This document shows positions 27,246-36,750 of a stretch of 64,000 nt of DNA, one piece after another. Position 1 is the first letter of the stretch, and every line of letters begins with the position of its first letter. The notes under the pieces are model-generated. The model had not been told where the DNA came from. It worked only from the letters and a program-made list of their open reading frames with translations, and ran no database searches. The position numbers were made by a program, and so were the translations under genes. This DNA is from Oceanospirillum sp048270425. Its GTDB lineage: Bacteria; Pseudomonadota; Gammaproteobacteria; Pseudomonadales; Halomonadaceae. Location of the stretch: contig JBLWSY010000018.1 of the NCBI GenBank assembly GCA_048270425.1, forward strand, positions 28,931 through 92,930, given 5' to 3'.

Positions 27246-28595
27246 ATGACTTCTTTTACTTCATCAGCCCTTCGCTGGCTTGAAACACTTCTGCAAGAGC
27301 GCTTTGGTCGCAGGTTCATGCTGGTCCAGCAGGTGAATACGTTACAGCTGTCTTTACCCGGTAGTGACGGGGTTATTACCTTTGACCCATTGCAAAGTGT
27401 GTTTCATCAGTCGCGCTCCGATTTTCCGTGCCAGGAGTGGTTGGCTTCTACTGAGGGTTATACCGGGCCGATTGAAGATGTTATTCCAGCCCCTTCTGAA
27501 ATGGCTCTACAAGTACCGTTGATCGAACTGAGCGAACAAGGTGCAACCGTTCACTACGACATACTGGGACTAACCTACTGGATGCTAACTAGGCTGGAAG
27601 AGGTCGGCCGGACTGACTTGGACAACCACCAAAGGTTTCCGGCAACAGCTTCACATGCTTATCAAAACGGTTATTTAGAGCGGCCCGTTGTCGATGAGTG
27701 GCTGATTATTCTGGGACAGGTTATTCAGAGAGTATGGCCGAGAATTGAGCTTAAACAACATGAGTTCATCATCAAAGTTTCGCATGATGTGGACACTCCT
27801 AGTTTGTATGGCTTTAAGTCATGGCCGATGATAGGTCGAATGATGGCAGGTCACCTGCTAAAACGCCGTGATATCAAGGCCTTCTTTGCAGCTCCCTATG
27901 TAAAATTCGCCACACGTAGTCAGCTACACCCAGGTGATTCTTGCAATACCTTCGATTGGTTGATGGATGTATCCGAGGCCAACAACCTGAAAAGTGCTTT
28001 CTACTTTATTTGTGGTGGCGACCATCCCAATGATGCTGATTACCAACCTGAGGATCCTGTGATTCGCAACCTTATGCGCCGCATTCATGGGCGTGGCCAT
28101 GAAATAGGGTTGCATCCGAGTTACAACACTTTTCAGCAGCCAGAATTGATTAAGGAACAAGCAGATCGGCTTAAGCGAATCTGCGCTGAAGAGGGTATTG
28201 AGCAAAAGAAATGGGGGGGGCGAATGCACTACCTGCGCTGGGAGCAGCCGGTTACGATGCGTGCTTGGGCGGATGCAGGTATGACCTATGATTCGACTCT
28301 AGGCTATGCCGATAGACCGGGTTTTCGTTGCGGTACCTGCCATGAATACCTGGCATTTGATCCGGTAGCGCAAGAGCCACTTAGTTTGCGTATTAGACCG
28401 CTGGTGGTGATGGAATGCTCAGTTATTGATGAGGCTTACTTAGGGTTGGGTGTTACCGAGGCAGCAGAAAAGAAAATGAAGCAACTCAAGACATACTGCC
28501 AGCAGGTTAACGGTACTTTTGGTTTACTGTGGCATAATTCGTATTTTAAGACAAAGCAACTCAATGAAATCTATACCGCAATACTGAGTAATTAA
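27246..28595 (+). CDS. Polysaccharide-deacetylase-like protein with DUF7033-type N-terminus
   Basis: This is a 449-residue cytosolic protein. The second half shows the NodB-like deacetylase pattern: KVSHDVDTPS, then GHEIGLHPSYN with the metal-binding His, and a C-terminal LLWHNSYF. The first half matches the DUF7033 extension found in such proteins. I start at ATG 27246, preceded by CAAGG with 7-nt spacing; the frame is open to TTG 27132, but that extension looks non-homologous. It may act on a nucleotide-bound or lipid-linked sugar. Confidence 0.7.
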   Translation: MTSFTSSALRWLETLLQERFGRRFMLVQQVNTLQLSLPGSDGVITFDPLQSVFHQSRSDFPCQEWLASTEGYTGPIEDVIPAPSEMALQVPLIELSEQGATVHYDILGLTYWMLTRLEEVGRTDLDNHQRFPATASHAYQNGYLERPVVDEWLIILGQVIQRVWPRIELKQHEFIIKVSHDVDTPSLYGFKSWPMIGRMMAGHLLKRRDIKAFFAAPYVKFATRSQLHPGDSCNTFDWLMDVSEANNLKSAFYFICGGDHPNDADYQPEDPVIRNLMRRIHGRGHEIGLHPSYNTFQQPELIKEQADRLKRICAEEGIEQKKWGGRMHYLRWEQPVTMRAWADAGMTYDSTLGYADRPGFRCGTCHEYLAFDPVAQEPLSLRIRPLVVMECSVIDEAYLGLGVTEAAEKKMKQLKTYCQQVNGTFGLLWHNSYFKTKQLNEIYTAILSN

Positions 28596-28598
28596 TTC

Positions 28599-29939
28599 GT
28601 GCAAAAAGACATATTAAAAAATTCAAGAATCCTCTCGCTGTTTGTGGTGGTGCAGTTCACGTCTTTTCTTATCTATCTAAACGCCAATATTATTAGTGTA
28701 GGAGAAATGGGAACAGCGTTGCCCCTGTTAGCTGTTTATGTTGGATTATCTGGAATTATTTTTTTAGCGCTTTGGTTGCAAAGAGGATTTTATTTTAGAG
28801 TCAACCTGTTTGTTTTCTTGTTGCTCATCATTTGGGTAGCTACTCGTATCATTTTTGACTTAGGGAATATGGAGTATCTTAAGCAAATCACCGTAGCGAC
28901 AACGGGCGGGATGCTCCTTTTTTACCTGCTCGGTGCTTTTTTTGGTATCAGTTATCAAAGTGTCTTAGTGCAAACCGAAAAGACTTTTTTTCTTAAGTTT
29001 TTGGTCTTTGTTTTTTTGTGTTTGATGATATGGATGTTGTACAACTTCTCACAACGTTTACATCCACGATTATTTTATCTATTGGATGTCAATGGTGCTT
29101 ATCAAAGGCCCGGAAACTTTCTATCAATATCTTTTATTGTGGTTTCTTTTTTCTACTTGACCTTTGTTCTGCAACGAATTGAGATTAAAATTAGCGCTTT
29201 AAGTGTTTTTTTCTGGTTCTGTATCTACACATCTTCAGCTTTAATGGCGTTGGCTGGGTCTCAGTTGTTTGGCTCTAACAGTGCCACGGCTGTTATTTTA
29301 GGTGTGTACCTGATTACGTTGGTGATGACACTCATTTTACCGTTAAAAGTGATCTGGCTCAGCTATTTGAAGCAAAAGTTAGCCTTGCCTTGGTCCAAGC
29401 GTTTGATAAAAAATATGAGTTTAATGGCTTTACTCGGCTTATTGCTTTTTATTGGAATAATAATACTAATTATAACAGTAACAGGGTTCGACATTACCAG
29501 TTTGAGGCTGCTAGGCTTCGGCTCTGGTACTAATACCTCTTTGCTTAGTCGAATTGAAATTCTATTAGAAACAGGGGCCAATCAACTCAGCTATGCCCCT
29601 TTCTTGGGTAATATAAATGTTGCTTATCTGACCACTGGTAATTCTGGTCGAACCTTGCACAGTTTTTTCCCTTATGTGATGGCGAACCTTGGATTGGTTG
29701 GCTTAATGATCGTGCTGTTGCTGTTCACTAGTGTACTAGTGCAACTTTACCGTGAAAGTAAGCGAGGTAGGTATACCGGGCTCTATGGCTATCAAGCTAA
29801 TATGATCGGAGTCTATTCCATTTTTGTTTTCCTTTACATTTTATTCTTTGCGAGCTTAGCAACGGGTGTTTCCTGGGCGGTTCTTTGGTTTACGCTTGGT
29901 TTTGTTTCCAAGCCTTTTGGTTTTAATGAGCGTATTTAA
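28599..29939 (+). CDS. Wzy-type O-antigen polymerase-like membrane protein
   Basis: The 446-residue protein has about ten to twelve hydrophobic segments and a large loop with GNSGRTLHSFFPYVMANLG, typical of Wzy polymerases. It sits in a Wzx/Wzy locus with wzz at 43866. GTG start, 3 bp after the deacetylase-like gene; the stop overlaps the next start (TAATG). Wzy proteins diverge strongly in sequence, so the call rests on topology and position. Confidence 0.75.
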   Translation: MQKDILKNSRILSLFVVVQFTSFLIYLNANIISVGEMGTALPLLAVYVGLSGIIFLALWLQRGFYFRVNLFVFLLLIIWVATRIIFDLGNMEYLKQITVATTGGMLLFYLLGAFFGISYQSVLVQTEKTFFLKFLVFVFLCLMIWMLYNFSQRLHPRLFYLLDVNGAYQRPGNFLSISFIVVSFFYLTFVLQRIEIKISALSVFFWFCIYTSSALMALAGSQLFGSNSATAVILGVYLITLVMTLILPLKVIWLSYLKQKLALPWSKRLIKNMSLMALLGLLLFIGIIILIITVTGFDITSLRLLGFGSGTNTSLLSRIEILLETGANQLSYAPFLGNINVAYLTTGNSGRTLHSFFPYVMANLGLVGLMIVLLLFTSVLVQLYRESKRGRYTGLYGYQANMIGVYSIFVFLYILFFASLATGVSWAVLWFTLGFVSKPFGFNERI

Positions 29940-31822
29940 TGTGTGGCTTTCTAGGTGGTTTTTATAAAAAGCCCAAAGATGAATCTTTGGTTAAAAAATC
30001 TTTAGACCTAATTCAGCATCGTGGACCTGATCATAGTTCTTTTTGTGAGAGCATGATTGATGATGGTTTCTTGTATTTGGGTCATACTCGTCTTTCAATT
30101 ATTGATTTAACAGATTCTGCAGCTCAGCCATTTCATTCACGATGCGGTCGTTATGTGCTGATATTCAATGGCGAAATATATAACTATAAGGAAATTAAGG
30201 AAGAGTTAATTGGTTTTGGATGCTATTTTCATACGGAATCTGATACAGAAGTATTATTAAATGCCCTGATTTTATGGGGTACTGAGTGTCTTCCAAGGTT
30301 GATAGGGATGTTTTCATTCGTCTTGTACGATAAGCAGCAAGAAAAATTACTTCTTGCTCGGGATGCATTTGGAATTAAGCCTTTCTTTTACTCTATAAAG
30401 GATGGTGAAATTACATTTGGTTCTGAGATTAGAGCGCTGCTTAGTCTGAAAAATGATAAGGCGAAGCCTAATTTACAGCGTGCATATGACTACTTAGTGC
30501 ATGGTGACTATGACTCGACTCAAGAATCTTTCATAGATGGCGTTTTTCACTTATCACCTGCACACTATTTCACCTTTGATCTGAAAACAAAAATTGCCAC
30601 ACAGCCTGAGTGCTGGTGGCAGCCTGTGATTAATACAAATGATAATATCAGCTTTGATGAAGCTGTTAGTCAGCTAAGAACATTATTCTTGGATAGTGTC
30701 AGAGTGCATCTGCGTAGTGATGTGCCACTTGGTGTGGCTTTGTCAGGTGGAATTGATTCTTCAGCAGTTGTTTCAGCCGTTCGCTATCTTGAGCCAAGCC
30801 TTCCCATTAAAACTTTTAGTTATATCGCTAGTGATCCAAGAATTTCTGAGGAAAAGTGGGTTGATCTACTGAATGAAAAAATGGGAGCCAAAGGTCATAT
30901 AGTTGTTGCTAATCAAGAAGAAATGCGAGAAGACTTGGATGCTATGCTCCTTAAGCAAGGCGAGCCATTTGGTGGCACAAGTATTTATGCTCAATATCGT
31001 GTTTTTAAGCTTGCCAAAGAATCAGGCGTAACGGTGACCCTGGATGGCCAGGGGGCTGATGAGCTTTTGGCAGGCTACTCAGGTTATCCAGGTCATCGTT
31101 TGTTAAGTATTATTGAGAATCAGGGATGGTTAGCCGCGCATCGTTATGCTAAGCGTTGGTCACAATCGCCAGGCCGAAGTTATGCTTTGGCTTGGCAGTA
31201 TTTGGGCCGTATCAAGCTGCCTGATACACTTTACGAGTTTGCGCGTAAGAAAATGGGGCGAGATTTTCAGCCAGCATGGTTGAATATTGACTACCTAAGC
31301 CAAAGGGGGGTTGAGTTCAAGGAAAAACGCGCCCCATTAAAACAAGAAAACAAAGGATTAAGAGTTAAAGAAGCTTTAGCTAATTCACTTACAGGCCGTG
31401 GATTGTCTTCCTTGTTACGGCATGGCGACCGTAACTCAATGGCCTTTTCAATAGAAAGCCGTGTGCCTTTCCTTACCTTGCCATTGGCTGAGTTTTTATT
31501 GTCTTTGCCTGAGAATTACCTAGTTTCAGATGATGGTGTGACTAAACATGTTTTTCGTGAAGCTATGCGCGGTATTATGCCCGATAGTCACTTGGATAGA
31601 AAAGACAAGATAGGGTTCGCCACACCTGAATCAACTTGGTTGTTGAATATGGTTGATGTGATTAAAGACTGGATTTCCGATGCGCCAGAATTGCCATTTT
31701 TAGATAAATCAGAACTTTTAAAAGAGTTTCAGCAAGTTGTTGATGGTAACAAATCATTTGATGGTCGAGTGTGGCGTTGGGTCAACTACCTGCGCTGGTG
31801 TACATTGATGGATATTGCATGA
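29939..31822 (+). CDS. Asparagine-synthetase-like amidotransferase (second copy)
   Basis: The 627-residue protein has Cys2 in MCGFLGGF, QHRGPDHSSF, and a synthetase domain with LSGGIDSSA at about residue 266. Pairwise it is clearly related to but well diverged from the copy at 23409, so this is not a recent duplication. Two such enzymes in one locus suggest two amidated sugars or two acceptors. Starts and stops overlap the neighbours by 1 and 4 bp. Confidence 0.85.
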   Translation: MCGFLGGFYKKPKDESLVKKSLDLIQHRGPDHSSFCESMIDDGFLYLGHTRLSIIDLTDSAAQPFHSRCGRYVLIFNGEIYNYKEIKEELIGFGCYFHTESDTEVLLNALILWGTECLPRLIGMFSFVLYDKQQEKLLLARDAFGIKPFFYSIKDGEITFGSEIRALLSLKNDKAKPNLQRAYDYLVHGDYDSTQESFIDGVFHLSPAHYFTFDLKTKIATQPECWWQPVINTNDNISFDEAVSQLRTLFLDSVRVHLRSDVPLGVALSGGIDSSAVVSAVRYLEPSLPIKTFSYIASDPRISEEKWVDLLNEKMGAKGHIVVANQEEMREDLDAMLLKQGEPFGGTSIYAQYRVFKLAKESGVTVTLDGQGADELLAGYSGYPGHRLLSIIENQGWLAAHRYAKRWSQSPGRSYALAWQYLGRIKLPDTLYEFARKKMGRDFQPAWLNIDYLSQRGVEFKEKRAPLKQENKGLRVKEALANSLTGRGLSSLLRHGDRNSMAFSIESRVPFLTLPLAEFLLSLPENYLVSDDGVTKHVFREAMRGIMPDSHLDRKDKIGFATPESTWLLNMVDVIKDWISDAPELPFLDKSELLKEFQQVVDGNKSFDGRVWRWVNYLRWCTLMDIA

Positions 31823-32940
31823 AAATAGCGAATTTGGTATTAAATAATTTTATAAATGATAGCCGTGTCCTTAAAACATCCAAAACATTACTTGATTCTG
31901 GCTATGATGTCTGCGTTGTTGCTTTACATGAAACGGCGTTAAAAGAGCATGAAACAATAAGTGGTGTTTCTGTACATAGAATAAAGCTCGTTAGCAGAGC
32001 CTGGTCAAAACATAGGCTAATACAGGTGCTCAAGCTTTTTGAGTTTATAGGTCGTTTTGTTTTTCGTTACCGTAAATTCGATGTTTTGAATTGTAATGAT
32101 CTTAATGGGCTTTTTGTTGGTTTTTGTTGTAAATTAACAAGGCCAAAAATTATCATTGTTTACGACTCGCATGAATTCGCTATTAATGATGTGCCTAATC
32201 AATCGGCACGTTCAATAAAGTTAAAAAAAATGCTTGAAAGGTTCTTGATAAGGTTTGCCCGTAGTGTAATCAATGTCAGCGATTCCATTGCCAATGAATA
32301 TGCACGACTCTACAATATTCCCAAACCTCACATTGTTTTAAACTGCCCTGTGTATCATGAGCAAACTAAACGGAACCTGTTCCGTGAGAACTTGAGTATA
32401 CGTTCTGATCAAACCATTTTTCTCTACCAAGGTAGTCTCAGTAAAGGTCGAGGAATAGAATTATTGCTAGAAGCCTTTTCTAATCTTGATACAGATAAGA
32501 ATGTTTTGGTTTGCATGGGATATGGGGCTCTTGAAGGTTTGATCCGAGAAAAGGCACAGCAACAAAGCTCTGTTTTTTTTCATCCAGCAGTTACCCCCGA
32601 TGTGTTGTTGAACTACACCAGCTCTGCTGACTACGGTGTTTCCTTTATTGAAGACTCCTGCCTTAGCTATCGCTACTGCTTACCCAACAAAATGTTTGAA
32701 TACCTGATGGCTGGTTTACCGGTGCTATCCTCAAATCTTTTTGAAATGAAACGGCTGGTCGAAACAGAAGGTGTCGGAATCGTTGCTGAAGAAAACACTG
32801 TAGAGGGCTTCAGAAATGCGGTAGAAGCCTCTTTAAGCCAAGACTACGATGCTATTCAGCAAAATGTATTTGCGGCCCGAAAAAAATATTGCTGGGAAGA
32901 GCAGGAGAAAGTTTTGAAAGAGATTTACCATGCCCTATAA
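31819..32940 (+). CDS. Glycosyltransferase family 4-like protein (GT-A of locus)
   Basis: This is a 373-residue GT-B-fold protein. The C-terminal half has FLYQGSLSKGRGIE and a later EYLMAGLPVLSS motif of retaining family-4 transferases. The start at 31819 overlaps the previous stop (ATGA); an in-frame ATG at 31771 would overlap the amidotransferase gene by 51 bp and is not needed. It has no signal peptide. The donor sugar is unknown. Confidence 0.8.
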   Translation: MKIANLVLNNFINDSRVLKTSKTLLDSGYDVCVVALHETALKEHETISGVSVHRIKLVSRAWSKHRLIQVLKLFEFIGRFVFRYRKFDVLNCNDLNGLFVGFCCKLTRPKIIIVYDSHEFAINDVPNQSARSIKLKKMLERFLIRFARSVINVSDSIANEYARLYNIPKPHIVLNCPVYHEQTKRNLFRENLSIRSDQTIFLYQGSLSKGRGIELLLEAFSNLDTDKNVLVCMGYGALEGLIREKAQQQSSVFFHPAVTPDVLLNYTSSADYGVSFIEDSCLSYRYCLPNKMFEYLMAGLPVLSSNLFEMKRLVETEGVGIVAEENTVEGFRNAVEASLSQDYDAIQQNVFAARKKYCWEEQEKVLKEIYHAL

Positions 32941-34045
32941 TCTTAAAGTTGCCCACCTCACCTCTGTTCACCCGCGCTTTGATACCAGAATCTTCCTCAA
33001 GGAGTGTACTTCTCTTGCTCAGAATGGCTATTTAGTCTCGCTTATCGTTGCAGATGGCAAAGGCGATGAGGTCAAAGACAACGTAACCATCTACGATGTA
33101 GGTGCATCCAAAGGTCGTCTGGACCGTATCCGTAATGCGCCTGGACGGGTTTTAAAAAAAGCAGTAGAGCTAAATGCTGATATATACCACCTTCATGACC
33201 CGGAGTTAATACCGGTTGGTCTGAAACTGAAACGCATCGGTAAAAAAGTTATATTCGATATTCATGAGAATACTGATTTGCAGATCTTAACTAAAGAATG
33301 GATTCCATTTTTCTTACGCAAAATCATCTCATACACGTATGCTAAATATGAGTTATTCGCATGTCGAAAGTTTGACGCACTGGTTGTCCCCCAGTTTTCG
33401 ATGAAGCAGAAGTACTTACTGTATGCTAAAACAGAGCTGATAGCTAACTTTCCTTCTGAAAGTATGGGGCATATTAAAAGAGAAAACTTGAGCAAATTTA
33501 AATTATTGTATTCAGGTGGTCTTAGTGAGGCCCGTGGCCTTTTTAATATGCTCAATTTAGTAGCTAGGCTTGCTGAGAATAACCCTCAATACCATTTAAC
33601 TCTTGCTGGACCGATCAGTGCTACTGATTTAAATAAAGCCAGGAAGCACCCTGGATGGAAGAACACTACCTACCTTGGTGTTTTGTCCAAAAATAGAATA
33701 TATGAAGAATATATGAATAATTCCATCGGTTTAATAATGTTTAATAATGTCGGTCAATATTATATGGCTTATAGCTTGAAGCTTTTTGAGTATATGCAGT
33801 GTGGGCTGACTGTAGTTATGCCGAATTTTGGTGACTGGATTGGTTTCAATAGCATGAATAATGTTGGTATTAATATTGATACAAATAGTGCCCCAAAAAC
33901 TGCTGGTTTAATCGATAATATATCTAATGAACAGCTACAGGATTTTTCTGAACATAATGTTAATCTGGCATTAAATAAGTTTATGTGGAACTCTCAGGAA
34001 AAAATATTGATCGAGTTATATGAGGGGTTAATAAGTGAACACTGA
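32930..34045 (+). CDS. Glycosyltransferase family 4-like protein (GT-B of locus)
   Basis: The 371-residue GT-B-type protein begins with HLTSVHPRFDTRIF, a start common in family-4 transferases, and has YSGGLSEARGLFN and LFEYMQCGLTVV in the second half. It overlaps the preceding gene by 11 bp and the following PIG-L gene by 11 bp. The donor and acceptor cannot be predicted. Confidence 0.8.
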   Translation: MPYNLKVAHLTSVHPRFDTRIFLKECTSLAQNGYLVSLIVADGKGDEVKDNVTIYDVGASKGRLDRIRNAPGRVLKKAVELNADIYHLHDPELIPVGLKLKRIGKKVIFDIHENTDLQILTKEWIPFFLRKIISYTYAKYELFACRKFDALVVPQFSMKQKYLLYAKTELIANFPSESMGHIKRENLSKFKLLYSGGLSEARGLFNMLNLVARLAENNPQYHLTLAGPISATDLNKARKHPGWKNTTYLGVLSKNRIYEEYMNNSIGLIMFNNVGQYYMAYSLKLFEYMQCGLTVVMPNFGDWIGFNSMNNVGINIDTNSAPKTAGLIDNISNEQLQDFSEHNVNLALNKFMWNSQEKILIELYEGLISEH

Positions 34046-34673
34046 TTTTAAAAACATTCTGGTTTTAGCCCCTCACACGGATGATGGTGAACTCGGTGCG
34101 GGTGGGTATATAGCAAAACTGATAGAGCAGGGGGCTAAGGTAACGTATGTAGCCTTTTCAACTGCGGAAGAATCGGTTCCCAGCCATTTACCAAAAGATA
34201 TTCTCAAAACTGAAGTTAAGGATGCGACGTCAAAGTTAGGTCTTTCTCCCGAAAATCTAATCATATTTAATTATCAAGTCAGAAAGTTAAACTATGCTCG
34301 GCAGGAAATTCTTGATGATCTAATCAAATTAAGAAGAAAAAACGAATATGACCTTGTTTTAATGCCGTCCTTAAAGGATATTCATCAGGATCACACAACC
34401 ATAGCACAAGAAGGTTTGCGTGCATTTAAGAACACTACAATATTAGGTTATGAGCTTATCTGGAACAACCTTTCTTTTGATACCACTTGCTTTATTAAAC
34501 TGAACCGCTCCCACATCGAATCAAAATTCCAAGCGCTTCAGTGCTATCAGTCCCAATCTGGTAGAGATTACATGGCGCGTGATTTTATTTTTTCTCTCGC
34601 AAAAACACGTGGCGTTCAGATTGGCGCAGAGTATGCAGAAAGTTTTGAGGTGGTTCGATGGGTTATAAATTAA
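34035..34673 (+). CDS. PIG-L/LmbE-family deacetylase
   Basis: This 212-residue protein starts at GTG. The zinc motif is LAPHTDDGELGAGG (variant of the family PHPDDE) and the second His motif is DIHQDHTTI. PIG-L enzymes remove N-acetyl groups from GlcNAc-type residues. Directly followed, with a 16-bp overlap, by an LpxD-like acyltransferase gene. Inferred role: expose an amine that is then re-acylated. Confidence 0.82.
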   Translation: MNTDFKNILVLAPHTDDGELGAGGYIAKLIEQGAKVTYVAFSTAEESVPSHLPKDILKTEVKDATSKLGLSPENLIIFNYQVRKLNYARQEILDDLIKLRRKNEYDLVLMPSLKDIHQDHTTIAQEGLRAFKNTTILGYELIWNNLSFDTTCFIKLNRSHIESKFQALQCYQSQSGRDYMARDFIFSLAKTRGVQIGAEYAESFEVVRWVIN

Positions 34674-35530
34674 ATCATTCAATTAAGCTGTCCGACCTTG
34701 CAAGTAAATTAAATTATTCTTGGCAAGGTGTGGATATAGATATCACTGGGGTTGCACCGATTGATACGGTCTCTTTTACTGAGCTCACATTTTGTAAAAC
34801 GCCTCCAGAAGCTCTTTCGGGTGTAGCCTTAGTTTCTCAAGTTGAGCCTGACAGCAATCAGTTATCTGTCAATGGTTTTATAGTTACTGACAACCCAAGG
34901 CTTTTATTTATTAAGTTGCTTGTTTTTCTAGACGAAGAAATTGGGTTTTCAACTTGGGATCAGCCATCTGTTATCGATCCCAGTGCGCAGCTTGGACAAA
35001 ACGTAGTTATTGAAAGTGGCTGCGAGATCGGAGCAAACACCATCATTGAGCCTAACGTTGTGATCCACGCCGGAACCCGTATTGGCAGCCACAGCCGCAT
35101 TCGATCCTGCTCATCCATCGGCGGAGATGGTTTCGGTTTTGAACGGCTTGAGGATGGCACCCCTTTACGCTTTCCTCATCTGGGTGGTGTAACGATTGGT
35201 AACTATGTTGAAGTAGGCAGCTGTACTGCGATTGCCAGAGGAACCTTATCTGACACATTAATTGAAGATAATGTCAAAATCGATAACCTGGTCCATATAG
35301 CGCACAATTGTACTATTAAAAATGGTGCATTTATCATCGCTTGTGCAGAAATCAGTGGTGGTGTAGTTGTGGGTAAAAATGCCTGGGTGGCACCCAATAG
35401 TTGTACCCATCAAAAGATAGCGATCGGCGACAATGCTTTGGTAGGTTTGGGGGCGGTCGTGACCAAAAATGTGCCTGCAGATACGGTATATGCGGGTAAT
35501 CCTGCTAAAAAAATACGGGATCTTAAGTGA
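34658..35530 (+). CDS. LpxD-like hexapeptide N-acyltransferase
   Basis: The 290-residue protein has an LpxD-type N-terminal cap (about 1-100) followed by a left-handed beta-helix with hexapeptides. LpxD signatures are present in variant form: IGGDGFGF and HIAHNC with the candidate catalytic His. Its place between a PIG-L deacetylase and glycosyltransferases, and its length below the usual ~340, show that it is not the housekeeping lipid A enzyme. It probably N-acylates a sugar, possibly with a 3-hydroxyacyl group supplied via the MaoC protein encoded at 38016. Confidence 0.78.
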   Translation: MGYKLNHSIKLSDLASKLNYSWQGVDIDITGVAPIDTVSFTELTFCKTPPEALSGVALVSQVEPDSNQLSVNGFIVTDNPRLLFIKLLVFLDEEIGFSTWDQPSVIDPSAQLGQNVVIESGCEIGANTIIEPNVVIHAGTRIGSHSRIRSCSSIGGDGFGFERLEDGTPLRFPHLGGVTIGNYVEVGSCTAIARGTLSDTLIEDNVKIDNLVHIAHNCTIKNGAFIIACAEISGGVVVGKNAWVAPNSCTHQKIAIGDNALVGLGAVVTKNVPADTVYAGNPAKKIRDLK

Positions 35531-36750
35531 AAACAGTTTGGATTGTGCATCAGTATGCTTCTACGCCTGAAACAGGTATAGGTGGTAGGCACTATTATTT
35601 GGCTCAGGAGCTGGCAAAGAAGGGCTATACGGTTTACCTGATCGCATCGTCTTCAAACCACTTATTGTATGAGTATCCAGAGCTAAGCGATGAGATAACT
35701 TTTGAGTCTACAGCAGGTTTCACGTTCGCCTGGATTAAGATGCCCCCGTATGCTGAGGCTCACAGCAAACAGCGAGCCTTCAACTGGTTTCTTTTTCCCT
35801 GGCGTATTCAAAAATTGGCTCGGCGAATCAAAGACAAGCCTGATGCTGTGCTGTGCTCTTCACCCTCTCCCATCGCTTTTTTGGGGGCCCAGAGGTTGGC
35901 GAAAAAGTTTAAAGCCCGTTTGATCTTCGAAGTGAGAGATATATGGCCGCTCACCTTAACAGAGCTTGGCGGTTATTCTGTTAACCACCCATTTATTCGG
36001 TTAATGCAGTGGGTTGAAGATAAGGCTTATCGCGACTCTGATCGGGTGGTTTCCAATTTGAAAAATGCTGTTGAGCATATGGTCGAGCGTGGATTGGATC
36101 GCGAGAAATTTACCTGGATACCAAACGGATTTTCTCTGGACGAAGTTAGGCATCCGGCTCCACTGACTGATAGCCAGATACAGCATATGCCTCAGAATAA
36201 ATTTATCATTGGTTATACTGGCACTTTCGGTTTGGCGAATGACTTATATACACTTGTCGATGCGGCTGAGCTGTTAAAAGAGTTTACTGATATTCATTTT
36301 GTCTTTGTTGGCGGTGGTAAAGATAAGGAACAGCTATCGCAATATATTGAAAAAAAGGCAATTAATAACATATCACTTTTGGGTTTTATAAAAAAAAATC
36401 AGATACAGAGTATGTTAGGTATTTTTGATCTGCTTGCGGTGGGTGCCCAAAAAGAACCTATGTATAGGTTTGGAGTGTCGCCTAATAAGCTTTTTGATTA
36501 CCTCTATGCAGCAAAGCCAATCTTGTACTATATCGAATCTGGAAGTTATAACCCTGTGGAATCTGCTGGTGCTGGTTTGGAGATCCTATCTGGTAACCCC
36601 CAGGCTTTGGCAGAAGCAATCCTTAAACTCTATAAAATGCCTGAATCTGAGCGTAAATTGATGGGAGATAATGGACGTAAAGCTGCTTTAGAGCAGTATG
36701 AATATGGGCAGTTAGCCGAAAAACTAGCAAAGGTTCTCTTCGACAAATGA
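35527..36750 (+). CDS. WbuB-like family 4 glycosyltransferase
   Basis: The 407-residue protein has the N-terminus of WbuB-type fucosamine transferases (VHQYASTPETG, GGRHYYLAQEL), a central FEVRDIWPLT, and a C-terminal GYTGTFGLAN plus PNKLFDYLYA. GTG start inside the previous stop; the stop overlaps the PglC-like start (ATGA). It probably adds the second sugar to the bacillosamine-type initiating residue made by the following genes. Confidence 0.83.
   Translation: MKTVWIVHQYASTPETGIGGRHYYLAQELAKKGYTVYLIASSSNHLLYEYPELSDEITFESTAGFTFAWIKMPPYAEAHSKQRAFNWFLFPWRIQKLARRIKDKPDAVLCSSPSPIAFLGAQRLAKKFKARLIFEVRDIWPLTLTELGGYSVNHPFIRLMQWVEDKAYRDSDRVVSNLKNAVEHMVERGLDREKFTWIPNGFSLDEVRHPAPLTDSQIQHMPQNKFIIGYTGTFGLANDLYTLVDAAELLKEFTDIHFVFVGGGKDKEQLSQYIEKKAINNISLLGFIKKNQIQSMLGIFDLLAVGAQKEPMYRFGVSPNKLFDYLYAAKPILYYIESGSYNPVESAGAGLEILSGNPQALAEAILKLYKMPESERKLMGDNGRKAALEQYEYGQLAEKLAKVLFDK

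Noticed and set aside
34658..35530. Housekeeping LpxD of lipid A synthesis
   Set aside because: It is short, has variant motifs, and lies among glycosyltransferases and a PIG-L deacetylase, not beside lpxA, fabZ or bamA.
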